DNA from: Rebecca billardiae RCC1528 | Lineage: Eukaryota > Haptophyta | NCBI GenBank assembly: GCA_965240325.2 | Contig: OZ251225.1 | Coordinates: 2,480,001 to 2,544,000, forward strand | DNA: 64,000 nt | Reading direction: 5' to 3' | Shown here: piece after piece, positions 48,832-56,780 of the stretch | Numbering within the stretch: position 1 is the stretch's first letter | Layout of the letters: each line of letters opens with the position of its first letter | Made by a program: the position numbers and the translations under genes | The notes under the pieces: model-generated | Database searches by the model: none | What the model was told of the DNA's origin: nothing | What the model saw: only the letters and a program-made list of their open reading frames with translations

Positions 48832-50206
48832 AGGGCGGCGGGCTCGGCAGCGGCGGCGGCGACGGGCTCGGCGGCGGCGGCGGCGGCGAGGGCGGCGGGC
48901 TCGGCGGCGAGGGCGGCGGCATCGGCTCGCCCGTGGACGGCGTGAGCCACAGCACGCCCTCGAGGTTGTCAAAGTGGGACGTCTGGTTGTTCGTGCCGCA
49001 CACGCCCTGGATCTCGTCGTAGACGTGCGCGCGGTCCTCGAGCGCCGCGCGGATGATCACCTGCTTGCCGCACGGCACGCCCGCCGGGAACGCGTACGTG
49101 AACTCGCCGTGGTTGAGCTCGTCGAGGTTCATGTGCCCAGGCAGGTAGATGCGCGACCAGATCTGCTCGAAAGCGGCCCCGCCGATCGAGGCGAAGAACT
49201 TCATGCTGACGCCGATGCTCTCGGTGAACGTGCCGAAGGACGTGGGCGTGAAGGCGAAGGACACGGCCACCTCGTTGATCACGCCCGTCGTCGCCAGCTC
49301 CACGTACTCGAAGTTGTCCGTCGGGTGCGGCTCGCGCTCGCACTCGGAGTTGTTGAGCAGCGTGTTGAACGACACGGGGTCGGTGGGATGGAGGACGACG
49401 ATGCACAGCGGCGGCGACGGCGGCGACGGCGGCGGTGGCGGTGAGGGCGGCGGGGCCGGCGGCGGCGGCGGCGACGGGCTCGGCGGCGGCGGCGGCGGCA
49501 ACGGTGGTGGCGACGGCAGCGGCGGCGGCGACGGCGGCGGATTCGGTGGCGCGGATGGCGGCTGGGGGCTGGGCGGCGGCGGCGGGGAGGGCGGAGGCGA
49601 CGGAGGCGACGGAGGCACCGCCTCGCCCGAGGGCGGGATCAGCCGCGCCGTGCCCTCCAGATTGTCAAAGTGGTGGCTGCCATTGCCGCTCGTCGCGCAC
49701 ACGCCCACAATCTCGTCCGTCGTGAGCGAGCGGTCCTCGAGCGCGCCGCGGATCACGACGTCCGCGTCGCAGGACACGCCCGGCGCGAACGTGTACACAA
49801 ACGAGCGGTAGTTCATCTGGTCAAAGCAGATCTTGTCCGGGCCCGTGCCGGGCAGGAAGATCTGCGACCAGATCTCGTCGAAGGGCCCGCCGGCGAGCGA
49901 GGCGAAGAACTTCATGCTGACGCCCTTGCTCTGGTTGAACGTCTCGTACGACGTCGGCCAGAAGGCGAATGAGACGGCGAGCTCGTTCATCACGCTCGTC
50001 GTCGCGAGGACGATGTACTCAAAGTGGTCCGTCGGGTGCAGCTGACGCTCGCACTCCGAGCCGGAGAGGAGCGTGTTGAACGTCGCCGGGTTGGTGGGCT
50101 CCACGACCACGCGGCACGCGCCCGTGACGTTCGTCCCGGTGCCGTTCGTCGACGCGGCGACCGCAGGGAGGAGAAGCGCCCCAAGCGCGACGAGCGCGCG
50201 CACCAT
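13417..50206 (-). CDS. giant 12,194-residue SPPP-stalk, GPS and polycystin-1-like membrane protein
   Basis: Model: exon A 50206-27239, microexon 27128-27106, exon C 27010-13417; 36,585 nt, exactly 12,195 codons. The start GCCACGATGG has a good context and is followed by a signal peptide (MVRALVALGALLLPAVAAS). Order: three ~155-aa repeats of an unknown domain (31-627), a beta-helix (651-1000), CTPGYWKNH domains (1021-1160 and 1302-1441), a proline stalk (about 1450-7389), a unique domain (7390-7656), a third YWKNH-like domain (about 7690-7840), a second stalk (about 7842-10980), a juxtamembrane region, a GPS motif (L11236/T11237), one TM, a polycystin-like TM group, a ~500-residue Ser/acid-rich cytoplasmic loop, and two final TMs (KLVLAWSVHALLGLC, GPLLVALVTSCVLKLL). 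No PLAT domain and no channel pore are seen. Predicted role: surface tether or adhesion/mechanosensing. That both halves form one mRNA is inferred from splice phase. Confidence 0.72.
16273..16398 (-). other. GPS autoproteolysis motif
   Basis: CRFWAGDAWGSEGC...TTCECTHLTDF has the spacing of Cys, Trp and the final C-x-C-x-HLT of GPS motifs in polycystin-1 and adhesion GPCRs. Known family members cleave between L and T, here at the codon junction 16294/16293. All four cysteines and both tryptophans are present, so cleavage into non-covalently linked halves is expected. Confidence 0.78.
17062..26480 (-). repeat. stalk-2 tandem array (SPPP-coding), ~9.4 kb
   Basis: Codes only for Pro and Ser apart from rare Leu, Met, Ala and Arg, plus a few AEGGGGPGGPAP inserts near the membrane-proximal end (17100-17430). 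Two regimes are visible. At 17790-19850 the unit is 63 bp (21 aa), organised as a 189-bp trimer repeated about 11 times: the marker CTTGGAGGGGGAG recurs at 17795, 17984, 18173 and onward. From about 19850 to 26400 the 114-bp (38-aa) unit found in stalk 1 takes over. The last part (26340-26480) degenerates. Confidence 0.93.
26481..27010 (-). other. third YWKNH-like domain of the giant protein (exon C start)
   Basis: FHVTQAESGWYDRVVEGAWQ, WWQLSRTAVAAVLNAAHPG and CQVITMVDNVM align with the two domains at 47146-46727 and 46303-45884 (LTPAESGWFDR, WWQLSRTAAAAVLNAGHSD, AEVITMVQDAM). The CTPGYWKNH head itself is missing or replaced, and N-glycosylation sites (NET, NES, NVT, NIS) are present. Confidence 0.8.
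27011..27238 (-). other. two GT-AG introns flanking a 23-nt microexon
   Basis: Exon A ends at CACCAAG (27239) followed by GTGAGC. Intron 1 (27238-27129, 110 bp) ends GAGCGCAG. The microexon (27128-27106, GCC AAC TGC GGC ACT CTC GGA GG) is followed by GTGAGC, and intron 2 (27105-27011, 95 bp) ends CACGCGCAG. Phases 0 and 2 match: GG plus G gives Gly, then RNIFFAGES. Without the microexon the two big frames would be out of phase. Confidence 0.78.
27239..28039 (-). other. unique domain between stalk 1 and the microexon
   Basis: Residues 7390-7656: starts QFSSCTPITHPRLDW and has an NFMIWDNILSHNCELLALRL segment and NASGEFDG and NASG glycosylation sites. No family recognised. Cys spacing suggests an extracellular disulfide-stabilised fold. 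Confidence 0.6.
28040..45880 (-). repeat. stalk-1 tandem array, 114-bp unit, ~150 copies, ~17.8 kb
   Basis: The unit is 114 bp and codes 38 residues built from SPPP, SPPPP, SSPPPPPP and SPPPPPPP blocks. The marker GAGCTGGGCGGTGGTGGCGA recurs every 114 bp (for example 37767 and 37881). Units vary at few sites (GAC/GAA/AAC, CTGG/CTTG, AGGGCTC/GGGGGC), and the variants recur at multiples of 114 bp. Two islands at about 32440-32590 and 32910-33060 carry the 63-bp/189-bp type otherwise found only in stalk 2. Reading frame is preserved throughout. The coding strand is C-rich, the template strand G-rich. Confidence 0.95.
45849..46336 (-). repeat. CTPGYWKNH domain 2, nearly identical duplicate
   Basis: 488 bp that match 46692-47179 with about five differences (offset 843 bp). 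Encodes CTPGYWKNHLPQWGP and the downstream helical part to NAWPCPLDNTLP. CxPGYWKNH-type domains are widespread and of unknown function in secreted microbial and algal proteins. Confidence 0.88.
46692..47179 (-). repeat. CTPGYWKNH domain 1, nearly identical duplicate
   Basis: Partner of 45849-46336. Between the two lies a Pro/Ser linker with GAHGSPPPP and SAPPPTPP variants. Near identity at silent sites points to a recent in-frame duplication or gene conversion. Confidence 0.88.
47207..48256 (-). other. parallel beta-helix (right-handed) domain of the giant protein
   Basis: Residues about 651-1000 contain repeating ~22-25-residue rungs with short G/C-rich turns: VQISGCTFTGNAGGQGSGVY, IELSDCEFRDGTASSQGAGL, ALTSCSFARLTASASGGCLF, TVTGGTFEDCASELGGAWFS, and TFLNNTAANEGGAVLL. 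This is the pattern of pectate-lyase-like and Pmp/autotransporter-type beta-helices. No catalytic residues are evident, so binding or a spacer role is more likely. Confidence 0.75.
48326..50116 (-). other. three copies of an unknown ~155-aa extracellular domain
   Basis: Copies at 50116-49637, 49405-48938 and 48793-48326 share SECER(Q/E)xHPTDxFEY, FAFxPTSxG, VS(M/I)KFFAS, IWS(Q/R), VIRG(A/S)LEDR, DEI(V/Q)GVC and HFDNLEG. Each is followed by a Pro/Ser linker. Copies 2 and 3 are closer to each other than to copy 1. No known family recognised. Conserved Cys pairs and a signal peptide place them outside the cell, at the distal tip. Confidence 0.8.
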
Positions 50207-50760
50207 CGTGGCCCTTCGAGGCCTCCTCAGTAGCCCGGTTCGACTGGGTCCGACGAGCCCGCGCTGGGGGGGTCGGAGTCAACAGCGTGCGGCTCGGATG
50301 GCCCAGTGGCAAGCCAGTGGCCGCCCGCCGAACCACGGCCCTTGACCGAACGTCGCCGTACACGCCGTGCGTGCGTGCGCGCGCACGCACCCGGGCGGAG
50401 CTGGATGCGCTGTTTGAGTATATTTTGATGATGCGGCGGTCCTTTGGTTTGAGATTATTGGTGACGGGCTGACGGCCCCCCTTTTAAACGATGGGTGAGC
50501 TGCTGGCGCTAGCAGGCCAATAGGCGGTAGCCGCCTATTGGCCATTATGTCATTGCTGATTGTGTCGCTCGGAGAGTCGGAGGGACGCTAATTTGGGCGC
50601 CCATTATTGCTGATTGTGTCGCTCGGAGGGCGGCTAATTTGGGCGCCCACTACAGTAGGACTCTCTCTCAGTCTGTACAGTAACCAACTTGGGTGCACCA
50701 ATAGGTCCCTTGAAAGGCCTGGGCTGTCCTTTCGTCCTTTCACGTTCGTCGTCTTGATGA
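50207..50760 (-). promoter_or_regulatory. upstream region of the giant gene with CCAAT palindrome and direct repeats
   Basis: It contains a perfect inverted repeat (50515-50543) and a duplicated segment: ATTGCTGATTGTGTCGCTCG at 50552 and 50606, each followed by GCTAATTTGGGCGCCCA (50587 and 50633). Both lie about 310-430 bp upstream of the giant gene's ATG. No TATA box can be claimed. Confidence 0.45.
50515..50543. repeat. perfect 13-bp inverted repeat containing CCAAT/ATTGG
   Basis: GGCCAATAGGCGG (50515-50527), loop TAG, CCGCCTATTGGCC (50531-50543). It carries a CCAAT box on each strand and the same GCGG-NNN-CCGC centre and arm length as the repeat at 927-955. Confidence 0.85.
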
Positions 50761-51127
50761 ATGATGACACCTCTTGATATACAACATCTCAGGCTCGATA
50801 AAACCGAACTTGAACATCACGACCGAAATCCGTTGAGTAACACCGGTCCGGCTGGTCAGGAGGGTGTGCTCCCTGTCAACCGACTACGGCCGCGGGCGGC
50901 GGCGCCGGCGGGGGCCGGGCGCGGGCCCCGGCCGGGGCGGGCCGGCGCCCGCCAGCGCGGCCCAGCCGCCAGCCGCCGGCCGTCGCGGGTCTGCTTAGAG
51001 TCTGCGGCGCTCCGACATCAGACCGTTACAGTGCTGACGCGGCGCGTCGCCCGCGGCGGCGACCGGCGCGCGGCCGCGCGCCGCGGCGCGGCGGCCGCTG
51101 CGTGCACCGCGCTGGCAGTAGGCGTCG
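50761..51127. other. GC-rich spacer, no gene seen
   Basis: Short frames only, with biased GCC/GGC composition and no domain. Confidence 0.4.
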
Positions 51128-51407
51128 GACTGTCAACCGGGCTGTCACTTGTCAGCCGACGGCTGACAGCTGGCTGACACGTGTCAGCCTGTCAGGCGTG
51201 CCGGCGAGTGCGGTCAGCTGACAGTGTCAGCCTGTCAGGCGTGAGGCGAGATGGGCCGCCTGACAGTGTCAGGTCGCAGGTGGGTCACCTGACAGTGTCA
51301 GGCGGCCACCTGACAGTGACACTGTCAGGCAGTCAGGCGACTCTGCCTGTCAGTCAGCTGACAGGTGTCAGGTGATTGTCAGGCGAGGCCTGACATGTCA
51401 GGTGAAC
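51128..51407. promoter_or_regulatory. dense cluster of TGTCA/TGACA motifs
   Basis: I count 14 TGTCA and 9 TGACA in about 280 bp, many paired as CTGACAGTGTCAG palindromes or TGTCAGCCTGTCAGG direct pairs. Further single copies sit near 51503 and 51543. TGACAG is the core site of TALE homeodomain proteins and TGTCNN of some plant factors; which factor binds here is unknown. Confidence 0.6.
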
Positions 51408-51798
51408 TGCCCTGCCGTCCGGGTCCGGAGCACGGGGCAGGCCCGACCAGCTGCTACGGACAATAACTACGGTGCTACCAGCGGCTGAGACTGCCCGGCC
51501 AGCTGACATCCGGACCTGCACCCTCGCCCTCGCTCGGGGCACAGCTGACAGCAGGTCCAGTGCGTGATGCGAGCTGCGCAGCGCAGGTGGATCGCGCTCC
51601 AGCAGCTGCCAGCTCGAGGCCGCGGCTCAATCAAGCCCTTCGATCGCGGTGCAGGCTATGCTCTGGGCACCACCAACGCCGAGTTCGCGCTGTCCGGACG
51701 ATCGGGCTCTGCTTAAACTGCCGCTGACGAATCCGAGGAGACCTGCCTGCGTCGTCCTACCTAGTTACCTGTCTGGTCGGTAAATCACTATATATATA
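51408..51798. other. spacer, no gene seen
   Basis: GC-rich, ending in an AT-rich CTATATATATA at 51788-51798 that abuts repeat copy B. Confidence 0.4.
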
Positions 51799-52230
51799 GG
51801 CGCGCTCACTCTCCAAGCCCCTCTTCTGCAGCTGCGCGCCGCTTGCGGCCGGCGCGCGGCGACGCGACACGCGTACTACGACCTCGTCATCCTCATCCAG
51901 GCGCCCACGCGGGCGCACGTGGGCGACAGCCGCGGCTGCCGCTTGCCGGAGCTACTCGCCGCTAGGTCGGCGGGCGGCGACATCGACTACGACCTCACCC
52001 TCATCCAAGTGCTCCGGAAGGCGCTCGGCCGCGGCGGCATCTGCCGTCGCCGCCGCGTGCCCCAGGCCGAGGCGGTGCAGACGGCGGTGCTCCACCCCGG
52101 CCCCGCTCCCGTAGGGGGCAGGGCTGCGGGTGGCGCACTGTCTGACCTGGACGGAAGGCGCGGACGCATTCTATGTGTCTGCTGCACTCTGAGCCTAATG
52201 ACGCTTGTTCGTTGCTGCCACGTCGTTGAA
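51799..52230. mobile_element. dispersed repeat, copy B (opposite orientation to copy A)
   Basis: The reverse complement matches 10170-10617 over most of its length. It is flanked by TATATATA on the left and TATTATATATATATA on the right. The plus strand has an uninterrupted frame reading [39 protein letters not shown] and [18 protein letters not shown], the better-preserved version of the frame seen in copy A. The far end has CACGTCGTTGAA, the complement of the shared TTCAACGACGTGG terminus. Confidence 0.65.
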
Positions 52231-52760
52231 TATTATATATATATATAATTATTAGTAGTATTGTTTAAATTTCGTGGCACCGCGACTTTATTTACTGTTA
52301 GTCTGATCTGACTATAACAGACGAATCAGTATAGAGTCGTATATCATCATAGCTACTCGGGATGAATAATAAGATGAAGCGAGCCTAGGCTGTCGTATTA
52401 ATAATCGTGGTGCTTCGCCCGCTTATATTAACGCGCCGAACAGCACGCTTAGTGCCCCCCACTTTGCCCCGGGCGCCGTCTTCCAGTTCCGCGTCGCCTC
52501 CTGAGCGCCTAGTGGTCCGTTGTCAGATCAGCACGCAGTCGCATGTGCGCGCCGCCGCTCGATGTCAAGGCACAGGCTTGCTCGGGGCAGACCGCGCGCG
52601 CGTGTGGCGCGCGACTTGGTCGAATCGGGCACTCGTCAGACTTAGCACGCGCGCAGTCAGCCGCCGCTGGGTGTTCACGGTCGTAGCGACCGCATGCTCG
52701 CGCGCGAGGTATCAGGCTGCCCAATGCCTCGTGGGTACTCCGATGTCATCAGCACTCAGA
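52231..52760. other. spacer after copy B, no gene seen
   Basis: AT-rich at 52235-52400, then GC-rich. It holds the probable 3' UTR of the aldo-keto reductase. Confidence 0.4.
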
Positions 52761-54428
52761 TCACAGCTCGTCCTTGTGGTGCCGCGGGTGGACCGGCAGG
52801 CGGTTCCACGGCGCAAACGTGAGCCAGTGCAGGGCTGAGAGCCGCGCCATCTCGGCATCCTCCAGCTGCCACGAGAAGACGTCCGCGTTCTCGACGATGT
52901 GCTCGTGCTTCTCGGAGCGGGTGAGCACCGACACGCCGCTCTGCAACGCCCATTTGATCAGGACCTGCGCCGGCGAGCGGCCGTGCGCCGAGGCGATGTC
53001 GATCACGTGCAAGTCGTCCAGGGGGCTGGCAAGCGCAGGCCACGCGTTGATGGTGGAGTAGCCGGTGAGCTTGATCTCGCGCGCGTACAGCTCGGCAAGG
53101 ACGTCGTCGCCGCCGTAGTTGAAGGACGAGCCCGGCCGGTACACCGAGAACTTGTTCTGCACCACAGCCGGCATCTGCACCGCGTACGCGCGCATCACAT
53201 CGATGTCGCGCGGCATGAAGTTGCTCACGCCGAGGGCGCGGATCTTGCCCTCGGCCTGCGCCTGCTCGAGCCCGGCCCACGTCTGCTGCATGCGCACCGG
53301 GTCGGGGTGGGCGCCGTGCAGCATGTACAGGTCGATGTACGTCGTGTTGAGCCGGCGCATCGAGCCCTCCAGCGCCGCGACCGCCTCCTCCCCGCCGAAC
53401 GACGACTGGTTCGACAGCTTGGTCGCCAGGAACACCTGCTCACGCGGCACGCCCGAATCGCGAAGCGCGGCCGCGACCTGCTCCTCGTTGGCGTAGTTCT
53501 CGGAGGTGTCGATGTGGCGGTAGCCGAGCTCGAGCGCCTGCTTGACGGCGCTGTAGCACGCCGTGCCCGTCAGCGTCCACGTGCCGAAGCCGAGCGCGGG
53601 CATGTGCACGCCGTTCGAGAGCTCCAGCATTGCGGTCGCAGCATCGACCGCGACCGGCGGCTGCGATGGAGGCTGGCGTGGCGGGGGCAGGCTCGGCGGG
53701 CCCCGTGGAGGCGAGCTGGGTGGCGAGGGCGGAGGAGGAGGCTGGCCCGGTGGTGGACTGGGCGGCGGGCTCGGTGGCGGGCTGGGCGGGGCGCCTGGAG
53801 GCACGGGCGGCGTCGACGGCGGCGCATCACCTGGCGGCGGCGGGCTCGGCGGCGGTGGGCTGGGCGGCGGCGGGCTGGGAGGCGGCGGGCTCGGTGGTGG
53901 CGGTGATTGAGGAGGCGTCGGCGGGGATGGCGGCGCACTGGGTGGCGGTGCGACGATCGCCACCACTGCCGCATCGGTGTTGTCGGCCATGCCCGGGAGG
54001 AGATCCATCAGGTTGGGCGGCGCCGTGAGGAGCACGTCTTCAGACGAGTCGAGCGTGGAGTCCAAGCCCTGCTTGGCGAGTGCGCGTGCGAGCTTGGCGT
54101 TGCGGACGGCGAGCAGCGCGGCCTCTGCAAAGTTCTGGTTGTCCTGCGCTGACGAGGTGCACGCGTTGCACGTTGCCCGGCACGCGCTGTTCATGAAGAT
54201 CGGGTTGCTTGTGCACTCGCCCACGGCGGCCCACGACGCGCAGTCCGTGTACGTGTCCATGCAGAAGTTCGTCACATGCTGGCGCAGCTTGGAGGCCGCC
54301 GCTTGCGCGGCGCGTGCGGCATCCCATGCCGGTACGTGCTCGAGAAGGGCCGCCGGCGGCACGGAGGCGTTGACCAGGGTCAGCACGGTGGCGAGGATGA
54401 CAAGCGAGCGGCGGGCGGTGGCCAGCAT
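52761..54428 (-). CDS. ER-lumenal aldo-keto reductase with N-terminal ShKT domain and KDEL end
   Basis: 555 codons, intronless. Signal peptide at 1-22, then an ShKT-type six-cysteine domain (Cys56, 63, 72, 83, 87, 90: FCMDTYTDCASWAAVGEC then SACRATCNAC), a helical linker, a Pro-rich hinge (about 160-258), then a complete aldo-keto reductase barrel (about 265-545). The catalytic tetrad is present: Asp307, Tyr312 (DTSENYANEE), Lys337 (ATKLS) and His371 (YMLHGAH). IRALGVSNF and the C-terminal LTRSEKHEHI match the NADPH-binding end of the family. The protein ends HHKDEL, an ER-retrieval signal, so it should reduce carbonyl substrates in the ER lumen. ShKT next to redox enzymes is known in several eukaryotes, but this domain order with KDEL is unusual. 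The frame runs on the antisense of several shorter open frames that I treat as shadows. Confidence 0.88.
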   Translation of the reverse strand: MLATARRSLVILATVLTLVNASVPPAALLEHVPAWDAARAAQAAASKLRQHVTNFCMDTYTDCASWAAVGECTSNPIFMNSACRATCNACTSSAQDNQNFAEAALLAVRNAKLARALAKQGLDSTLDSSEDVLLTAPPNLMDLLPGMADNTDAAVVAIVAPPPSAPPSPPTPPQSPPPPSPPPPSPPPPSPPPPSPPPPGDAPPSTPPVPPGAPPSPPPSPPPSPPPGQPPPPPSPPSSPPRGPPSLPPPRQPPSQPPVAVDAATAMLELSNGVHMPALGFGTWTLTGTACYSAVKQALELGYRHIDTSENYANEEQVAAALRDSGVPREQVFLATKLSNQSSFGGEEAVAALEGSMRRLNTTYIDLYMLHGAHPDPVRMQQTWAGLEQAQAEGKIRALGVSNFMPRDIDVMRAYAVQMPAVVQNKFSVYRPGSSFNYGGDDVLAELYAREIKLTGYSTINAWPALASPLDDLHVIDIASAHGRSPAQVLIKWALQSGVSVLTRSEKHEHIVENADVFSWQLEDAEMARLSALHWLTFAPWNRLPVHPRHHKDEL

Positions 54429-55301
54429 CGCGCCTCGTCAGGACGGTCAGGTCGGTCAGGACCCTCGCCCTCCCCGCTCGCTCGGTCGGCACCAGACCAC
54501 CAGTGCGTCGGTGCACCGGGTTCCTGGGCGCGCGTCCGGAACGCGATTCGCGTCGTATTTTTTATTTTTGTCCGGCGCCCGACGCCGGCAATCAAGGCGG
54601 CAACTGGCTCGGGCACTTCGCTGCGCACGTACGCCAGGTCGGCCGGCGGCGCTGTGTGGGCGTGCGAGCCAAGAGGCGCAGCAAGCCCGGAACGGCTGCC
54701 GTACAGGCCGAGCGCGAGCGCCGAGGCGCAGCCGCGGCGCTGGGCTCGCCCTGCCCCGGAGGACCGAGGAGAAGGCGCCCGGCCCGGCAGCGTCGCATCC
54801 TTCATCACTCGGTCTCGGACCGATCAGTCGTCACGCCAGCAGAAACGACCCCGCCACACTATTAAAAACGTTCTGCGCCCAGTTTTGACGACCATTGGGG
54901 ATGATTATATTTAATTCGTATTATTATATATTATTATTGAAACTTCTGCAGGCCGTAGTCGGCAGTGCGCGGCCAGACGGACGGTCGGAGTGCCGCGTGC
55001 TGTCGCTGAGGCTGAGCCCCGTGCCCCGCGGTGGGGCCCCTGACTGCCCTGAGGCTGATGAGTGCCACGGACGCCGGCGGTGCGCGCGCTCTGCTGGGTA
55101 CCGTGACTCAGTTACGACCGTCGTAGCCTGACAGTGGGCAAGTGTGAAGTGACAGTGACGTACAAGCTTATTGCTTCTACTAGTAATAGTTCTAGCAGCT
55201 GATTATTCACTTTCTGATATATATATATATATATGATGATTCGATCATCTGTCGCTCGTCAGCCCAAAAATTTACTCGTTAGTGACAGTAAGTATGAGTA
55301 A
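54429..55301. other. spacer between aldo-keto reductase 5' end and methyltransferase 3' end
   Basis: GC-rich near 54430-54840, then AT-rich with a TA run (55218-55234). No gene seen. It should hold the reductase promoter and the methyltransferase 3' UTR. Confidence 0.45.
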
Positions 55302-56699
55302 CTAGTCGTCACAGTCTGAGTCAGACGAATCGCCGACGTCATCTCTGCCGCTGCGCGGCACTGCAACTGGCTGCTGCTGGTCGACGCGGAGGACGCACTC
55401 GCACACTTGGTCGAGCAGCGCCTCGGTCAGGCGCACACAGCAGGGGCCAGACACCTCTGCGAGCAGCCGAGCGGTCGCAGTCGGAGCTCGCAGGGCGTGA
55501 CTCGCACCTGGCACCTGGCCCTTCATCGCCCTGTGGCGACGCCGATGGCCGCGGGTAGAAGGCTGTGCGTCGGCGCGCCCAGCTCGGCTGCCACCAGCGC
55601 TGCGACTCGCAGCCGACCCCGCGACTTCGGCCGCGCACAGCGCGGTGAGAGCATCGGCACTCGAATCGAATGTGGTGGGCGGCGAAGCCGCGGCCGCAGC
55701 CCCTGCGGAGAGTGCCAGTGTGGGTGGCGCGCCGGGCACGGGCGCGGGCGCCGAGCCGAGCTGCGGCTTGCACCACACGTGCACGACGGCATCGCCCGTC
55801 GGGAAAGAGCCAGCAGACGTCCCCACCTTCCTCGGCGCGTAGCCCGGGTGCAGTGCCGGGTCAAAGACCACGCGACCAGCGTACACGAGCGACGGCGCTC
55901 CATCTCGCGCGAGCTGCTCGAGGCCCCACTGGCCAAAGGGCGGCTTGCTCTTGTGCGCGACGTGGACCTCGCCACCGGCCGCCAGCACAGCCGCGGCGCT
56001 CGCAAAGAAGCCGCGCATCAGCGCCTGGTTTGCGCGCATCTCTGCGTTCTGCCCGTCAGCGGAGGCGTCGCCCGACGCGGCCGCGACGCACGGGAAGTTG
56101 AACACGACGCGGTCGAACGGCCCGCCGGCCGGGCGCGTCGCCGACAAGGCCGTCGCGTCGACGCCGTGCTCGACGCGCGCCCCGGCACTCTCGAGGGCGT
56201 GCACCGTCGCGTGGACGGCCGACATCCCGTAAGCGTCCTCGAGCTCCGGCCGCGAGAGGTGCGTCGTGGCCGTGAGTCGGGTGTCGCTCCGGCTGAGTGC
56301 CCGCGCGAGCGCGAGGCTAAAGGTGAGGTCGCCGTCGCCCACAGTGAGCAGGCGCGCGCATCCGGCGTAGAGGCCGCCGTGGCCGGTGTACTGACCGGAG
56401 GCTGCGAGGCTCAGGCGTAGGCACTCCTGGGGCCGCGCATTCTGCCGGAAAGCCGCCTCTGGAGCCGCGTGCAGCCTGGGCGTGACCACGAGCCTGTAGG
56501 CGCACACCGCGCAGCCGGCGTGCGCGCAGCAGAGCGTGTGGCGATGGGCGTGGAGCAAGCCGTCGGCGGTGGGGCGGCAGAGTGCGCGATAGTCCGCCTG
56601 CTCCACCCGTCGCCGGTGCCGCAGCGATCCCTCGCGCAGCGCTGGCAGCGTGGGCACGGCCTTGCGCTTGTGGATGCCCGCGTGGCCCTTCGTCCCCAT
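55302..56699 (-). CDS. BMT5-like 25S/28S rRNA (uridine-N3) methyltransferase
   Basis: Residue numbers count from the second Met (start at 56699); an in-frame Met nine codons upstream (56726) is also possible. A Cys/His-rich N-terminus (LCCAHAGCAVC, about 56-66) suggests metal binding. The DUF2431/BMT5 domain follows: LLTVGDGDLTFSLALARAL (SAM motif I, about 117-135), LTATTHLSRPELEDAYG, VEHGVDATAL, FDRVVFNFPCV (motif IV-like), NAEMRANQALMRGFFASAAA and GGEVHVAHKSKPPFGQWGLE. Yeast Bmt5 methylates U2634 of 25S rRNA in the nucleolus, so a ribosome-biogenesis role is expected. The C-terminal ~150 residues are Ala/Ser/Arg-rich and end in an acidic SSDSDCDD tail. A dispersed repeat (copy C) begins about 80 bp upstream of the start. 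Confidence 0.8.
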   Translation of the reverse strand: MGTKGHAGIHKRKAVPTLPALREGSLRHRRRVEQADYRALCRPTADGLLHAHRHTLCCAHAGCAVCAYRLVVTPRLHAAPEAAFRQNARPQECLRLSLAASGQYTGHGGLYAGCARLLTVGDGDLTFSLALARALSRSDTRLTATTHLSRPELEDAYGMSAVHATVHALESAGARVEHGVDATALSATRPAGGPFDRVVFNFPCVAAASGDASADGQNAEMRANQALMRGFFASAAAVLAAGGEVHVAHKSKPPFGQWGLEQLARDGAPSLVYAGRVVFDPALHPGYAPRKVGTSAGSFPTGDAVVHVWCKPQLGSAPAPVPGAPPTLALSAGAAAAASPPTTFDSSADALTALCAAEVAGSAASRSAGGSRAGRADAQPSTRGHRRRHRAMKGQVPGASHALRAPTATARLLAEVSGPCCVRLTEALLDQVCECVLRVDQQQPVAVPRSGRDDVGDSSDSDCDD

Positions 56700-56780
56700 C
56701 GTGCGGCGGGCGGGCCCACGAATCACGATCGCCTTTATTATTTGGCTTGTATAATCCGCTCATTAACCGCTATATATATT

